This document shows positions 25,524 to 34,567 of a DNA stretch of 64,000 nt, piece by piece; the first letter of the stretch is position 1; each line of letters starts with the position of its first letter. Source of the DNA: Betaproteobacteria bacterium. Its GTDB lineage: Bacteria > Pseudomonadota > Gammaproteobacteria > Burkholderiales > Usitatibacteraceae. Location of the stretch: assembly GCA_016711875.1 (NCBI GenBank), contig JADJSD010000003.1, positions 744,001 through 808,000 of the forward strand. The letters are read 5' to 3'. A model generated the notes under the pieces. The model was not told where the DNA came from. It worked only from the letters and a program-made list of their open reading frames with translations, and made no database searches. A program made the translations under genes and the position numbers.

Positions 25524-26718
25524 TCTGCATCCTCGCGAGGTGGCGACCGGAATTCTCGAGCTCGGCCGTGCGCCGCGGGCCGAAGGTCTCCCAGCCGCCG
25601 CAGGCCGGGCATTGCCAGAAGAACTGGCGCGCCTTGAAGCCGCAGCTACCGCACAGGTAGACGGAGAGCGCCTGGGCATGGGAGTGGACGAGCGACTTCA
25701 TGAGCTGGAGGTCCTGCCGTCGCTCCGGGGGAGAGCGCAGCAGCTCCGCATCGATGAGGCGATCCAGTCCGACGAGCGTGGGGTTGCGCCGCACCTCGTC
25801 GCGCACGAGACGCCAGGCGGCCTCGTCGCCTTCGTGCTCGGCGGTGGCCTGGTAGACCACGTTGAGCAGGTCGAGCCCCGGATAGCGATTCTGGAGGCCG
25901 CGCAGCAGGGTCAGCCCCTCCGCCGGCCGGCCCAGCGCCTTGTAGCTGTCGACCATTCCCTCGGCGGCGAGGCCGAGGTAGGCGGCGTCCTGGGACTCGA
26001 TGGCCTTCCAGGCCGCGAGGGCCTCCTCGTGGCGCCCTTCACGGGCCAGCCATTCGCCGCGCAGCAGGTTCGCGCGGACGCACTTGCGATTCGCCGCGAG
26101 CGCCTTGTCGAGATAGCCCCTCGCGGCCTCGCCCCGCCCGTGGATCTGCTCGGTGATCGCGAGCTCGCAGCAGTAGTTGGCGATTTCCTTCTGGTAGTTG
26201 CGCTGGGCGCTCACCTCGAGGCGGCGCGCGGCGCCGATGGCCTTCTCCCAGTCCTTCTCCTGGATGTAGATGTCGAGGAGGTACCGGTGCACGTCGGGCG
26301 AGGGATCCGATTCCGACATCTTCACGAGGACGGACTCCGCGTGGTCCAGGAGTCCCGCCTTGAAGTAATCCTGGGCCAGCTCGAAGGTGGCCTGGCGGCG
26401 TTCCTCGGCCGGAATGTCCTCGCGGGCGATGAGATCCTGGTGCATCCGGATGGCGCGGTCCACCTCGCCGCGGCGCCGGAAGAGGCTGCCGAGCGCGAAC
26501 TGGAGTTCGACCGTCTGGGGATTCTCCTTGGCGACCTGCAGGAAGGACTCGATGGCCTTGTCCTGCTGCTCGTTCAGCAGGAAGTTGAGGCCGCGGAAAT
26601 AGGAGGAAGGCACCTGCCGCGACTCCGACAGGAGGCTGCGGATGTCCACGCGGGCGGTGACCCAGCCGATGCCGAAGAAAAGCGGCAGGGCGAGCAGCCA
26701 CCAGAACTCAAACTCCAT
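25513..26718 (-). CDS. lapB: LPS assembly protein LapB (YciM)
   Basis: Inner-membrane TPR protein that adjusts LPS synthesis by promoting FtsH degradation of LpxC. The 401-residue product has one N-terminal membrane helix (about residues 4-20), a series of TPR helices (residues about 40-350) and the C-terminal rubredoxin-type metal site with CGSCGF and CPACGGW. All four cysteines are present. It overlaps lapA by 11 bases and pyrF by 11 bases. The neighbouring rfaE1/rfaD/ugd genes give it an LPS context. Confidence 0.93.
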   Translation of the reverse strand: MEFEFWWLLALPLFFGIGWVTARVDIRSLLSESRQVPSSYFRGLNFLLNEQQDKAIESFLQVAKENPQTVELQFALGSLFRRRGEVDRAIRMHQDLIAREDIPAEERRQATFELAQDYFKAGLLDHAESVLVKMSESDPSPDVHRYLLDIYIQEKDWEKAIGAARRLEVSAQRNYQKEIANYCCELAITEQIHGRGEAARGYLDKALAANRKCVRANLLRGEWLAREGRHEEALAAWKAIESQDAAYLGLAAEGMVDSYKALGRPAEGLTLLRGLQNRYPGLDLLNVVYQATAEHEGDEAAWRLVRDEVRRNPTLVGLDRLIDAELLRSPPERRQDLQLMKSLVHSHAQALSVYLCGSCGFKARQFFWQCPACGGWETFGPRRTAELENSGRHLARMQIGH

Positions 26719-27022
26719 GGATGTCCTGGCTGGCGCCCGGCGCGGGAATGGCGGGCTGCGCGGCCGGGCCCGGCTGCGGGGAAGGCGGCGGCACCTTTCG
26801 CAGGCGCGCGAGCTCGCGTCGCTGGCGTACCACGGTGGGCAACCAGGCCGTGAGGCCGATGAGAACCCCGGTCACGAACGCGACCAGGACGACGAAGATG
26901 AGGGGCGACTTCCACGACTGGCCCGGCAGGAGGAAGAGCTCGACTTCCTGCCCGTTCTTCACGGCGAACCACACCAGCACGGCGAGGACCGCGAGTCGGA
27001 ACAGCCAGGCGAGCATTTGCAC
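26708..27022 (-). CDS. lapA: LapA-family (YciS, DUF1049) membrane protein
   Basis: Small inner-membrane protein, 104 residues, with two helices (about residues 5-20 and 40-62) and a Pro/Ala-rich cytosolic tail. LapA accompanies LapB in the LPS quality-control system. The blocks AVKNGQEVELFLLPG and VTGVLIGLTAWLPTV fit the family. GTG 27022 is taken as start; ATG 27016 would remove two residues. Neither has a clear ribosome-binding site. It begins 67 bases after the ihfB terminator, so it likely opens a new transcription unit, though no promoter is obvious. Confidence 0.85.
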   Translation of the reverse strand: MQMLAWLFRLAVLAVLVWFAVKNGQEVELFLLPGQSWKSPLIFVVLVAFVTGVLIGLTAWLPTVVRQRRELARLRKVPPPSPQPGPAAQPAIPAPGASQDIHGV

Positions 27023-27088
27023 GGGGGTCGGGGCCGTCGGTTGTCGTTTGTCGGGACCGGCGGGGACGTCGACGCACTCCGCGCGGCC

Positions 27089-27125
27089 AAAAAAAAGCGG
27101 CAGGGGTCATTTTACCCTGCCGCTT
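27089..27125 (-). terminator. Intrinsic terminator of the rpsA-ihfB unit
   Basis: On the minus strand a 10-bp stem (27115-27124 with 27096-27105), a 9-base loop, and eight T follow the ihfB stop. This strong terminator splits the conserved rpsA-ihfB-lapA-lapB gene order into two transcription units. Confidence 0.85.
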
Positions 27126-27155
27126 CCGGATCAAGGGCCGGTTTCTGGTGCCGGC

Positions 27156-27440
27156 CTACTCGCTCGAATCCACGCGCTCCCGCAATTCCTTGCCCGCCTT
27201 GAAATGCGGGACGAACTTGCGCGGCACCTGCACCTTCTCGCCCGTCTTGGGGTTGCGGCCGACACGCGGCGGGCGGAAGTTGAGGCCGAAACTGCCGAAT
27301 CCGCGGATCTCGATCCGATTGCCCGACGCGAGGGTGTGTGCCATCGCATCGAGCATCGTCTTCACCGCGAGCTCGGCATCCTTGGGCGCCAGTTGACTGT
27401 GCCGCGCGCTCAGCAATTCGATGAGCTGTGACTTGGTCAT
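27156..27440 (-). CDS. ihfB: Integration host factor beta subunit
   Basis: DNA-bending HU/IHF-fold protein that works as a heterodimer with IhfA. The 94-residue product starts MTKSQLIELLSARHSQL and holds the family signature GFGSFGLNFRPPRVGRNPKTG (residues about 45-65), including the Pro that intercalates DNA in the RNPKTGE arm. ATG 27440 is the family start. It lies 45 bases downstream of rpsA, as in most Proteobacteria. Confidence 0.95.
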   Translation of the reverse strand: MTKSQLIELLSARHSQLAPKDAELAVKTMLDAMAHTLASGNRIEIRGFGSFGLNFRPPRVGRNPKTGEKVQVPRKFVPHFKAGKELRERVDSSE

Positions 27441-27485
27441 GGCGTGCGCTTCTCCCCCTCCTGAAGGGTTCACGGGCTTTGCCTC

Positions 27486-29198
27486 TTATTCCTTGTTGCC
27501 GAGCTTCGCCTTCAGCAGCGCGCCCAGGTTGGTCGTGCCCGAGCTCGCGCTCGATTCCGAGGCCATCTTCTGCATGGCCGCGGCTTCCTCCGCCGCGTCC
27601 TTCGCCTTGATGGACAGGTTGATCGAGCGGTTCTTGCGGTCGATGTTCACGATCACGCCCTCGAACTCGTCGCCTTCCTTGAGGTGGGCGCGGACGTCCT
27701 CGACGCGGTCGCGGGAAATCTCCGAAGCGCGAAGGTAGCCTTCGACATCGGGGGCCAGCTCGATCACGGCGCCCTTCAGCTCGATCGACTTCACCACGCC
27801 CTTCACGATGTTGCCCTTGTCGTGGGTGGTGACGTAGTTGCCGAACGGGTCGCCCTCGAGCTGCTTGATGCCGAGCGAAATGCGCTCGCGCTCGACGTCG
27901 ATGGACAGCACGACCGTCTCGACTTCCTCGCCCTTCTTCATCGCCTTCACGGCTTCCTCGCCGGCGGCGTTCCACGACAGGTCGGAGAGGTGCACCAGGC
28001 CGTCGATGTTGCCGGGCAGGCCGATGAACACGCCGAAGTCGGTGATCGACTTGATGACGCCCGTCACCTTGTCGCCCTTCTTGTGGTTCATGGCGAACTC
28101 TTCCCAGGGATTCGGCATGCACTGCTTCATGCCCAGGGAGATGCGGCGGCGGTCCTCGTCGATCTCGAGGATCATGACCTCGACCTCGTCGCCGAGCGAC
28201 ACGACCTTGGCCGGGTGGACGTTCTTGTTGGTCCAGTCCATCTCGGAGACGTGCACCAGGCCCTCGATGCCGCTTTCGATCTCCACGAACGCGCCGTAGT
28301 CGGTGATGTTGGTCACCTTGCCGAACAGGCGCGTGCCCTGCGGGTAGCGGCGCGAGATGCCGATCCACGGGTCCTCGCCCAGCTGCTTGAGGCCGAGCGA
28401 AACGCGGTTCTTCTCGGCGTCGAACTTGAGGATCTTGGCGGTGACTTCGTCGCCGACCGACAGGACTTCCGTCGGGTGCTTCACGCGGCGCCAGGCGAGG
28501 TCGGTGATGTGCAGCAGGCCGTCGATGCCGCCCAGGTCCACGAACGCGCCGTAGTCGGTGATGTTCTTCACGATGCCCTTCACGACGGCGCCTTCCTTCA
28601 GCGTCTCGAGGAGGGCCTGGCGCTCGACGCCCGCGGTCTCTTCCATGACGGCGCGGCGCGAGACCACGACGTTGTTGCGCTTGCGGTCGAGCTTGATGAC
28701 CTTGAATTCGAGTTCCTTGCCCTCGAAATGCGAGGTGTCCTTCATCGGGCGCAGGTCGACGAGCGAGCCCGGAAGGAAGGCACGGATGCCGTTCACCATG
28801 ACGGTGAGGCCGCCCTTCACCTTGCCGGAGACGACGCCGGAGATGATCGTGCCGCCTTCGAGCGCGGCATCGAGTTCGGACCAGGCCGCGAGCTTCTTGG
28901 CCTTCTCGCGCGAGAGCTTGGTCGCGCCGAAGCCGTCTTCGAGGGCCTCGATGGCCACGGAAACGAAGTCGCCGATCTTGACCTCGAGTTCGCCGCGGTC
29001 GTTCTTGAATTCCTCGGTGGAGATTGCGCTTTCGGACTTCAGTCCCGCGTTCACGATCACGACGTTCTGGTCGACCGAGATGACCTCGGCGGTGATCACT
29101 TCACCGGCGCGCATCTCCTGGCGCGTGAGGCTCTCCTCGAAGAGGGCGGCGAAGCTGCTTTCGTTGATGGCGGGGGGTTGGGTGGATTGGGCCAGCAT
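27486..29198 (-). CDS. rpsA: 30S ribosomal protein S1
   Basis: RNA-binding ribosomal protein that recruits mRNA to the 30S subunit. The 570-residue product carries six S1 repeats: two degenerate ribosome-docking domains (residues about 30-185) and four RNA-binding ones, each with the GxVxxITDYGAFVxL pattern (for example ITDYGAFVDLGGIDGLLH). The C-terminal ending ALLKAKLGNKE is typical. Placed between cmk and ihfB as in E. coli. Full length. Confidence 0.96.
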   Translation of the reverse strand: MLAQSTQPPAINESSFAALFEESLTRQEMRAGEVITAEVISVDQNVVIVNAGLKSESAISTEEFKNDRGELEVKIGDFVSVAIEALEDGFGATKLSREKAKKLAAWSELDAALEGGTIISGVVSGKVKGGLTVMVNGIRAFLPGSLVDLRPMKDTSHFEGKELEFKVIKLDRKRNNVVVSRRAVMEETAGVERQALLETLKEGAVVKGIVKNITDYGAFVDLGGIDGLLHITDLAWRRVKHPTEVLSVGDEVTAKILKFDAEKNRVSLGLKQLGEDPWIGISRRYPQGTRLFGKVTNITDYGAFVEIESGIEGLVHVSEMDWTNKNVHPAKVVSLGDEVEVMILEIDEDRRRISLGMKQCMPNPWEEFAMNHKKGDKVTGVIKSITDFGVFIGLPGNIDGLVHLSDLSWNAAGEEAVKAMKKGEEVETVVLSIDVERERISLGIKQLEGDPFGNYVTTHDKGNIVKGVVKSIELKGAVIELAPDVEGYLRASEISRDRVEDVRAHLKEGDEFEGVIVNIDRKNRSINLSIKAKDAAEEAAAMQKMASESSASSGTTNLGALLKAKLGNKE

Positions 29199-29366
29199 GG
29201 GGTGGGTTGGACTTTCCTGCGCTTGCGGCCTCGCGGCCGCGGGTCTGGTTGCGTTTGCCGACCGGCGGGGGGCGCTTTTCCGGACGCCGGGCGGGGCCCG
29301 ATGCCGTTCTTCGCTCCTAACCGATTGACGCCCTTGGGCTTTTGCCCCGTCAGGGAGAAATGGGAA

Positions 29367-30035
29367 CTACCCTCGGACGCGCTCGCGGTACCAGCCCAGC
29401 ACCCGGTCGACCGCGTCTGCGATCGTGAGATGGGTCGTATCGAGAAAAAGCGCGTCGGGATAATGCTTTAGCGGTGCCACGGGCCGGGCGCTGTCGCGCG
29501 CGTCGCGTTGCCGCAGTTCCTCCACAACGTCCGCCATTTTCACATACATTCCCTTTTCCATCAACTGCTTATGGCGTCGCTCGGCCCGGATGCCCACCTC
29601 CGCGGTCAGGAACACCTTGAGCGGGGCCTGCGGGAACACGATCGAGCCCATGTCGCGACCGTCGGCGACGAGCCCGGGGGTCTCGCAAAAGCGCCTCTGG
29701 CGCTCGAGCAGCGCCCGGCGCACGGGCGGGTGCGCAGCCACGCGCGAGGCGGCAGTGCCCACGGCCTCCTCGCGAATCGCGTCGGTGACGTCCACCCCGG
29801 CCAGGCGGATGCGCCCGCCCGCGAACGCGACGTCGAGCCCGGAGGCGAGCCGCGATAGCGCGTCCCCGTCGTCCATCGCCGTTCCGGACGCGAGAGCCTC
29901 TAGGGCCACGAGCCGGTAGAGCGCCCCGCTGTCCAGGTAATGGAAGCCGAGCGCGGCGGCCACTCTTTCAGCGACGGTCCCCTTGCCGGAAGCGGAGGGC
30001 CCGTCGATGGCGATCACCGGCGGTTCACCGGTCAT
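29367..30035 (-). CDS. cmk: Cytidylate kinase
   Basis: Phosphorylates CMP and dCMP for nucleotide supply. The 222-residue product has the P-loop DGPSASGKGTVA (about residues 11-22), YLDSGALYRLVALEA and the RDMGSIVFPQAPLKVFLTA block, and the DARDSARPVAPL lid region. The gap of 168 bases to rpsA is the likely place of an rpsA promoter, though I see none clearly. ATG 30035 fits the family start. Confidence 0.95.
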   Translation of the reverse strand: MTGEPPVIAIDGPSASGKGTVAERVAAALGFHYLDSGALYRLVALEALASGTAMDDGDALSRLASGLDVAFAGGRIRLAGVDVTDAIREEAVGTAASRVAAHPPVRRALLERQRRFCETPGLVADGRDMGSIVFPQAPLKVFLTAEVGIRAERRHKQLMEKGMYVKMADVVEELRQRDARDSARPVAPLKHYPDALFLDTTHLTIADAVDRVLGWYRERVRG

Positions 30036-30071
30036 GGCTGTCGGGTCCGCCAGGCGCGATCGGCCGGGAAT

Positions 30072-31373
30072 TCAGCGCGCCACACGGCCCAGCGCCTGGA
30101 AGAAAGTCGGAAACGTCTTCGAGACGCACTCCGGTTCGTTGATGCGCACCGGCACCGGGCCGAAAGCCGCGAGCGCGAAGCACATCGCCATGCGGTGGTC
30201 GTCGTAGGTATCGATCGGCACGCGGGCCACCCGGCCCGTGTCGGCGGCGAAGCCCGGCGGCGGCACGATGCCCAGGGAGTCGGGCCCTTCGGCCACGTCG
30301 GCGCCGAGCTTGCGAAGCTCCTTCGCCATGGCCGCGAGGCGGTCCGTCTCCTTCACGCGCCAGCTGCCGATGTTGCGAAGTCGCGAGGGGCCGGTCGCGA
30401 AAAGCGCGAGAACCGCGGCGGTCATGGCCGCGTCGGGGATGTCGTTCAGGTCCGCATCGAGCGGAACGAGCGGCGGCCGCCCGGCGACTTCGATCCAGTT
30501 CGCACCCCAGGCGACGCGCGCGCCCATGGCCTCGACCACGCGCACGAATCCGACGTCGCCCTGGATGCTGTCGCGTCCCACGCCCTCGACCCGAAGGGGT
30601 CCGCCACCGAGCAATCCCGCCGCCAGGAAATAGGAAGCGGAGGACGCATCGCCCTCGACTTCGACGTCGCCGGGCGAACGGTACCGGCTGCCTTCCGGGA
30701 CCGCGAATGCGCGCCAGCCCTCGGCCGCCACCGTCACGCCGAAACGCTCCATCAGCTTGAGCGTCATGGCGACGTAGGGCTTCGAGATGAGTTCGCCCTC
30801 GACCTCGAGGCGCCCTCCTCCGCTCGCCCCGAGCGCCATGAGCAGGCCCGAGAGGAACTGGCTGGAGACGTCGCCACGCACGCGGATGGTGCCCGCGCGA
30901 GCGTCGGTCCGCTCCCCGATGACGAGCGGGGGGAACCCTGCGTTCGCCTCGTACCGGATGCCGGCGCCGCCCTGCCGCAGGGCATCGACGAGATCGCCGA
31001 TGGGGCGCTCGTGCATGCGGGGCACGCCGTGCAGGCGGTATTCACCGCCGCGCAGGGCGAGCGCCGCGGTGAGCGAGCGGAATGCCGTGCCGGCATTGCC
31101 CAGGAAAAGATCGGCCTTCGCGACCGGGAAGCCGAGCGGACATCCCTCGACCCGCCATTCGCCCGGCGCCGCGCCCGCCTCGACGCGCACGCCCAGGCTC
31201 GCAAGCGCCGCCCGCATCACGCGCGTGTCGTCCGAATCGAGCAGGCCCGTGAGGCGGGTCGTGCCGGAAGCGAGGGCCGCAATCAGCAACATGCGGTTCG
31301 AGATGCTCTTCGAGCCGGGGAGCCGCAAGGTGCCGCTCGCCTCGCGATAGCGGGGAAGGTCGAGGAAATTCAT
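30072..31373 (-). CDS. aroA: 3-phosphoshikimate 1-carboxyvinyltransferase (EPSP synthase)
   Basis: Sixth step of the shikimate pathway. The 433-residue product has the start block LRLPGSKSISNRMLLIAALASG, the class-diagnostic LFLGNAGTAFRSLTAALAL, and the C-terminal RVKETDRLAAMAKELRKLGA and DDHRMAMCFALAAFG motifs. These indicate class I, expected to be glyphosate-sensitive. ATG 31373 matches the family start; the frame is open for another 55 codons upstream but without homology. Confidence 0.95.
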   Translation of the reverse strand: MNFLDLPRYREASGTLRLPGSKSISNRMLLIAALASGTTRLTGLLDSDDTRVMRAALASLGVRVEAGAAPGEWRVEGCPLGFPVAKADLFLGNAGTAFRSLTAALALRGGEYRLHGVPRMHERPIGDLVDALRQGGAGIRYEANAGFPPLVIGERTDARAGTIRVRGDVSSQFLSGLLMALGASGGGRLEVEGELISKPYVAMTLKLMERFGVTVAAEGWRAFAVPEGSRYRSPGDVEVEGDASSASYFLAAGLLGGGPLRVEGVGRDSIQGDVGFVRVVEAMGARVAWGANWIEVAGRPPLVPLDADLNDIPDAAMTAAVLALFATGPSRLRNIGSWRVKETDRLAAMAKELRKLGADVAEGPDSLGIVPPPGFAADTGRVARVPIDTYDDHRMAMCFALAAFGPVPVRINEPECVSKTFPTFFQALGRVAR

Positions 31374-31488
31374 CCGGGCGGCCTCCGAAGCCGTGCGCAA
31401 GTCCAGGGCATCGCCTCGTCGGCCGCGGCCCCATTCGCCTCGCTCGCATCCCCGCGAATCGGGGCCCCTGCTCGGTAGCTCATGGGGC

Positions 31489-32376
31489 CTACTCGTCCGT
31501 GTGGCTGCGCTTGCCGCCCGCCCAGGCGCGGCGCGCATTGCGCGCTTCCGTCATGAGGCGCATGAGTCCGGGACCGTCGCCGCGTTCGATCAGGTCGCGG
31601 AAAACGGCCACCCGGGCGCCGTAGCGGTCCATTTCCTCCAGCAGCGCCGCGCGGTTGGCGAGCGCGATGTCGCGCCACATCTCCGGCGAGCTCGCGGCGA
31701 TGCGGGTGAAGTCGCGGAAGCCGCCCGCGGCGAAGCCGAGCAGGTCCTGTCCCTCGGGCCGCGAGACGATCTCGGAGACGAGCGCGAAGGCGAGCACGTG
31801 AGGCAGGTGGCTCACCGAGGCGAAGATGTGGTCGTGCCGCGCGGCATCCATGGTGGCCACGCGCGACCCGCACGCCTCCCAGCAGCCGCGCACGAGCGCG
31901 ACGGCCTCCGGCAGGGTGCCGGGCTCGGGCGCGAGCACCACGCGGGCCCCGCGGAACAGGTCGGGCGTCGCCGCGTCCACGCCGCTCGTCTCGCGACCGG
32001 CGATCGGGTGACCCGGGACGAACCGGGCGAACTTGTCCTTCAGCTCCTCGCGCGCCGTGCGAACGACGTCCGATTTCGTGCTGCCGGCGTCCGTCACGAC
32101 GGCATCGGGGCCGAGGACCCGTTCGATGTCGTGAAGCACCGGGCCCATCGCGCGCACGGGCACGGCCACGAACACGAGCTCGGCCCCGGCGACGGCATCC
32201 GCGATCGAATGGGCCGCGGTATCGATGACGCCGAGCGCGGCGGCGCGCTCGAGGGCCTGCGTATCGCGATCGGTACCGACGATTCTCGCCACCGCGCCCG
32301 CCCGTCGAAGGCCGAGCGCGAAAGAGCCCCCGATGAGCCCGACGCCGACGACGGCGATGTTTTTCAGGCGGCGCAC
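31489..32376 (-). CDS. tyrA: Prephenate (arogenate) dehydrogenase TyrA
   Basis: Tyrosine-branch enzyme oxidising prephenate or arogenate with NAD(P). The 295-residue product has the Rossmann motif VVGVGLIGGSFALGLRRAG (residues about 8-26), AGSTKSDVV, the substrate-site motif PGHPIAGRETSGVDAA, and the helical domain with HDHIFASVSHLPHVLAFAL. No chorismate mutase domain is fused; that activity sits in pheA. The GTG start at 32376 lies 10 bases after the hisC stop. Substrate preference cannot be decided from these motifs. Confidence 0.93.
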   Translation of the reverse strand: MRRLKNIAVVGVGLIGGSFALGLRRAGAVARIVGTDRDTQALERAAALGVIDTAAHSIADAVAGAELVFVAVPVRAMGPVLHDIERVLGPDAVVTDAGSTKSDVVRTAREELKDKFARFVPGHPIAGRETSGVDAATPDLFRGARVVLAPEPGTLPEAVALVRGCWEACGSRVATMDAARHDHIFASVSHLPHVLAFALVSEIVSRPEGQDLLGFAAGGFRDFTRIAASSPEMWRDIALANRAALLEEMDRYGARVAVFRDLIERGDGPGLMRLMTEARNARRAWAGGKRSHTDE

Positions 32377-32386
32377 GGGGTTCGGC

Positions 32387-33490
32387 TCAGGCCCGGCCGA
32401 GCGCGCGGGCCAGGGCGGCGAGGAAGCGCGCGTTCTGCTCGGGGGTGCCCACGGTGACGCGCAGGTATTCCGGCAGGCCGTAGTTCGCCACCGGGCGGAC
32501 GATGACGCCCTCGGCGAGCAGCCTCGCATAGGCCGCGGCCGCATCGCCCACCCTCACGGCGACGAAATTGCCGGAGGACGGGATGTACGGCAGGGCGAGC
32601 CGATCGAACCCGGCGGCCAGCTGGACGAGGCCCGCCGCGTTCACCGCGCGACTCTTCGCGATGAAGGCCTCGTCGCCCAGCGCCGCGGCGGCCGCGACCA
32701 TCGCGAGGTGGTTCACGTTGAAGGGCTGGCGCACGCGGTTCATGAGTTCGGCGACGTCCGGGTGCGCGAGGCCGAAGCCGACCCGCAGGCCGGCGAGCCC
32801 GTAGGCCTTCGAGAGCGTGCGCGAGAGCACCAGGTTCGGGAAACGCCCGATCCAGGAAGCCGCTGGCGACCGGCGTTCGTCGGGCAGGTACTCGCCATAG
32901 GCCTCGTCGATCACGACGAGCACGCGCGGCGGCACGCGGGCGATGAAAGCCTCGATATCGGCCCAGGGCAGGAAAGTGCCGGTGGGATTGTTGGGGTTCG
33001 CGAGGAAGACGATTTTCGTGTCAGGCGCGATCGCGCGCGCCATGGCGTCGAGGTCGTGGCCGTAGTCCTTCGCGGGCACCTCGATGTGGCGCGCACCCGC
33101 CGCCTGCGTGGCGAGCGAGTAGACCATGAAGGCGTGCTGCGCGTAGACGGTCGATTCGTCCCGCGTGAGGAAGGCGCGGGCGACGAGCTCGAGCACGTCG
33201 TTCGAACCGTTGCCCAGGACGATGTTCTCCGGCTTCACCGCGAACTTCGACGCGATCGCGCCCTTCAGCTCGAAGCCGCTGCCGTCGGGGTAGTAGGCGA
33301 GGTCGCCGAGGGCTGCGCGGATCGCCTCGATCGCCTTCGGGCTGGACCCGAGCGGGTTCTCGTTGGACGCGAGCTTGAGGATGTCCTTCTCGGCGAGGCC
33401 CAGCTCGCGGGCCGTCTCCGCAACGGGCTTGCCGGGAACGTAAGGGGCGATGGCCCGGACGTGGGCCGGGGCGAGGTCGCGGAGGTTCAT
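32387..33490 (-). CDS. hisC: Histidinol-phosphate / aromatic aminotransferase HisC
   Basis: Class II PLP aminotransferase of 367 residues. Motifs include LASNENPLGSSPKAIEAIR, FLANPNNPTGTF, VIDEAYGEYLPDE, and the PLP lysine in LSRTLSKAYGLAGLRVGF. In Betaproteobacteria this copy, placed between pheA and tyrA, is generally thought to act mainly as an aromatic amino acid (phenylpyruvate or prephenate) aminotransferase rather than in histidine synthesis; this is inference from context. It starts 6 bases after the pheA stop. Confidence 0.9.
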   Translation of the reverse strand: MNLRDLAPAHVRAIAPYVPGKPVAETARELGLAEKDILKLASNENPLGSSPKAIEAIRAALGDLAYYPDGSGFELKGAIASKFAVKPENIVLGNGSNDVLELVARAFLTRDESTVYAQHAFMVYSLATQAAGARHIEVPAKDYGHDLDAMARAIAPDTKIVFLANPNNPTGTFLPWADIEAFIARVPPRVLVVIDEAYGEYLPDERRSPAASWIGRFPNLVLSRTLSKAYGLAGLRVGFGLAHPDVAELMNRVRQPFNVNHLAMVAAAAALGDEAFIAKSRAVNAAGLVQLAAGFDRLALPYIPSSGNFVAVRVGDAAAAYARLLAEGVIVRPVANYGLPEYLRVTVGTPEQNARFLAALARALGRA

Positions 33491-33496
33491 GGGGTC

Positions 33497-34567
33497 CTAG
33501 AGAACGGCCGCCGGATAGGAGCCCAGCACCTTGAGGTAGCCGGCGATGCGGCCCACTTCCTCCAGCGCGGCTTGGACCTGGGGGTCGTCCCGGTGGCCTT
33601 CGATGTCGACGAAGAAGAGATACTCCCAGAGAGCGACCTTGGAGGGCCGCGACTCGAACTTGGTCATCGAGACCCCGCGCGTGGCGAACGGCGTGAGCAT
33701 CTCGTAGACGGCGCCGGCGCGGTTCCTCGCCGAGAGGACGAGCGAGGTCTTGTCGCGCCCGCTCGGCCCTGGCTCGTAGTCGCCCAGCACGAGGAATCGC
33801 GTGGTGTTGTTCGGCTCGTCCTCGATGTTCGGCGCGAGGATCGTGAGCCCGTAATGCTCGGCCGCCATCTCGCCCGCCACGGCGGCGCTGCCGGGCTCTT
33901 CCGCCGCGCGACGGGCCGCCTCGGCATTGCTCGCCACCGCGATGCGCTCGGCGTCCGGCAGGTTGTTGTTCAGCCACTCGTGGCACTGCGCAAGGGACTG
34001 GCCGTGGGAGAACACCCGGCCGATGGCGGAGAAATCCGCCGGCGGCGTCTTCGCCATGAGGTTGTGATGGATGCGAAGCACCACCTCGCCGCAGACCTTG
34101 CGCGGGGTCTGCGGCATCAGGTCGAGGGAGCGGCCCACCGCGCCTTCGGTCGAGTTCTCGACCGGAACGACGCCGAAATCCGCCGCGCCCGATTCGACCG
34201 CGCGATAGACCTCGTCGATGGACGGCTCGGGCAGCGGCTCGGCCCCGTGGCCGAAATGCTTGATGGCCGCCCGCTCGCTGAAGGTGCCCGGTGGCCCGAG
34301 GTAGGCGACGGTCACCGGACGCTCGAGCGCGAGGCAGGCGGACATGATCTCGCGGAAAAGGAGCGCGACGGTCTCGTCGGCGAGAGGACCGTCGTTGGCG
34401 TCCTTGATCCGGCGAAGGACCTGCGCCTCGCGCTCGGGCCGGTAGGCCTGGCCGACCTTCAGCGTGCCGATGGCGCGGGCGAGGCTCGCGCGTTCGTTCA
34501 GCTTCGCGAGGATGTCCAGGTTGAGCGCGTCGATGCGCGCGCGCAGCTGCTCGAGTTCGTCGCTCAT
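33497..34567 (-). CDS. pheA: Bifunctional chorismate mutase / prephenate dehydratase PheA
   Basis: First committed steps to phenylalanine. The 356-residue product joins an AroQ chorismate mutase (residues about 1-85; LRARIDALNLDILAKLNERA), a prephenate dehydratase (about 90-265; YLGPPGTFSERAA, VPVENSTEGAVGRSLDL and the catalytic-Thr motif NNTTRFLVLG) and a C-terminal ACT domain with the Phe-binding ESRPSK motif, so feedback inhibition by phenylalanine is expected. The ATG overlaps the serA stop by 4 bases. Confidence 0.95.
   Translation of the reverse strand: MSDELEQLRARIDALNLDILAKLNERASLARAIGTLKVGQAYRPEREAQVLRRIKDANDGPLADETVALLFREIMSACLALERPVTVAYLGPPGTFSERAAIKHFGHGAEPLPEPSIDEVYRAVESGAADFGVVPVENSTEGAVGRSLDLMPQTPRKVCGEVVLRIHHNLMAKTPPADFSAIGRVFSHGQSLAQCHEWLNNNLPDAERIAVASNAEAARRAAEEPGSAAVAGEMAAEHYGLTILAPNIEDEPNNTTRFLVLGDYEPGPSGRDKTSLVLSARNRAGAVYEMLTPFATRGVSMTKFESRPSKVALWEYLFFVDIEGHRDDPQVQAALEEVGRIAGYLKVLGSYPAAVL

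Noticed and set aside
31374..31538. In-frame upstream extension of aroA
   Set aside because: The frame is open for 55 more codons towards tyrA, but it encodes low-complexity Arg/Pro/Ala sequence unlike AroA and the family start is at 31373.
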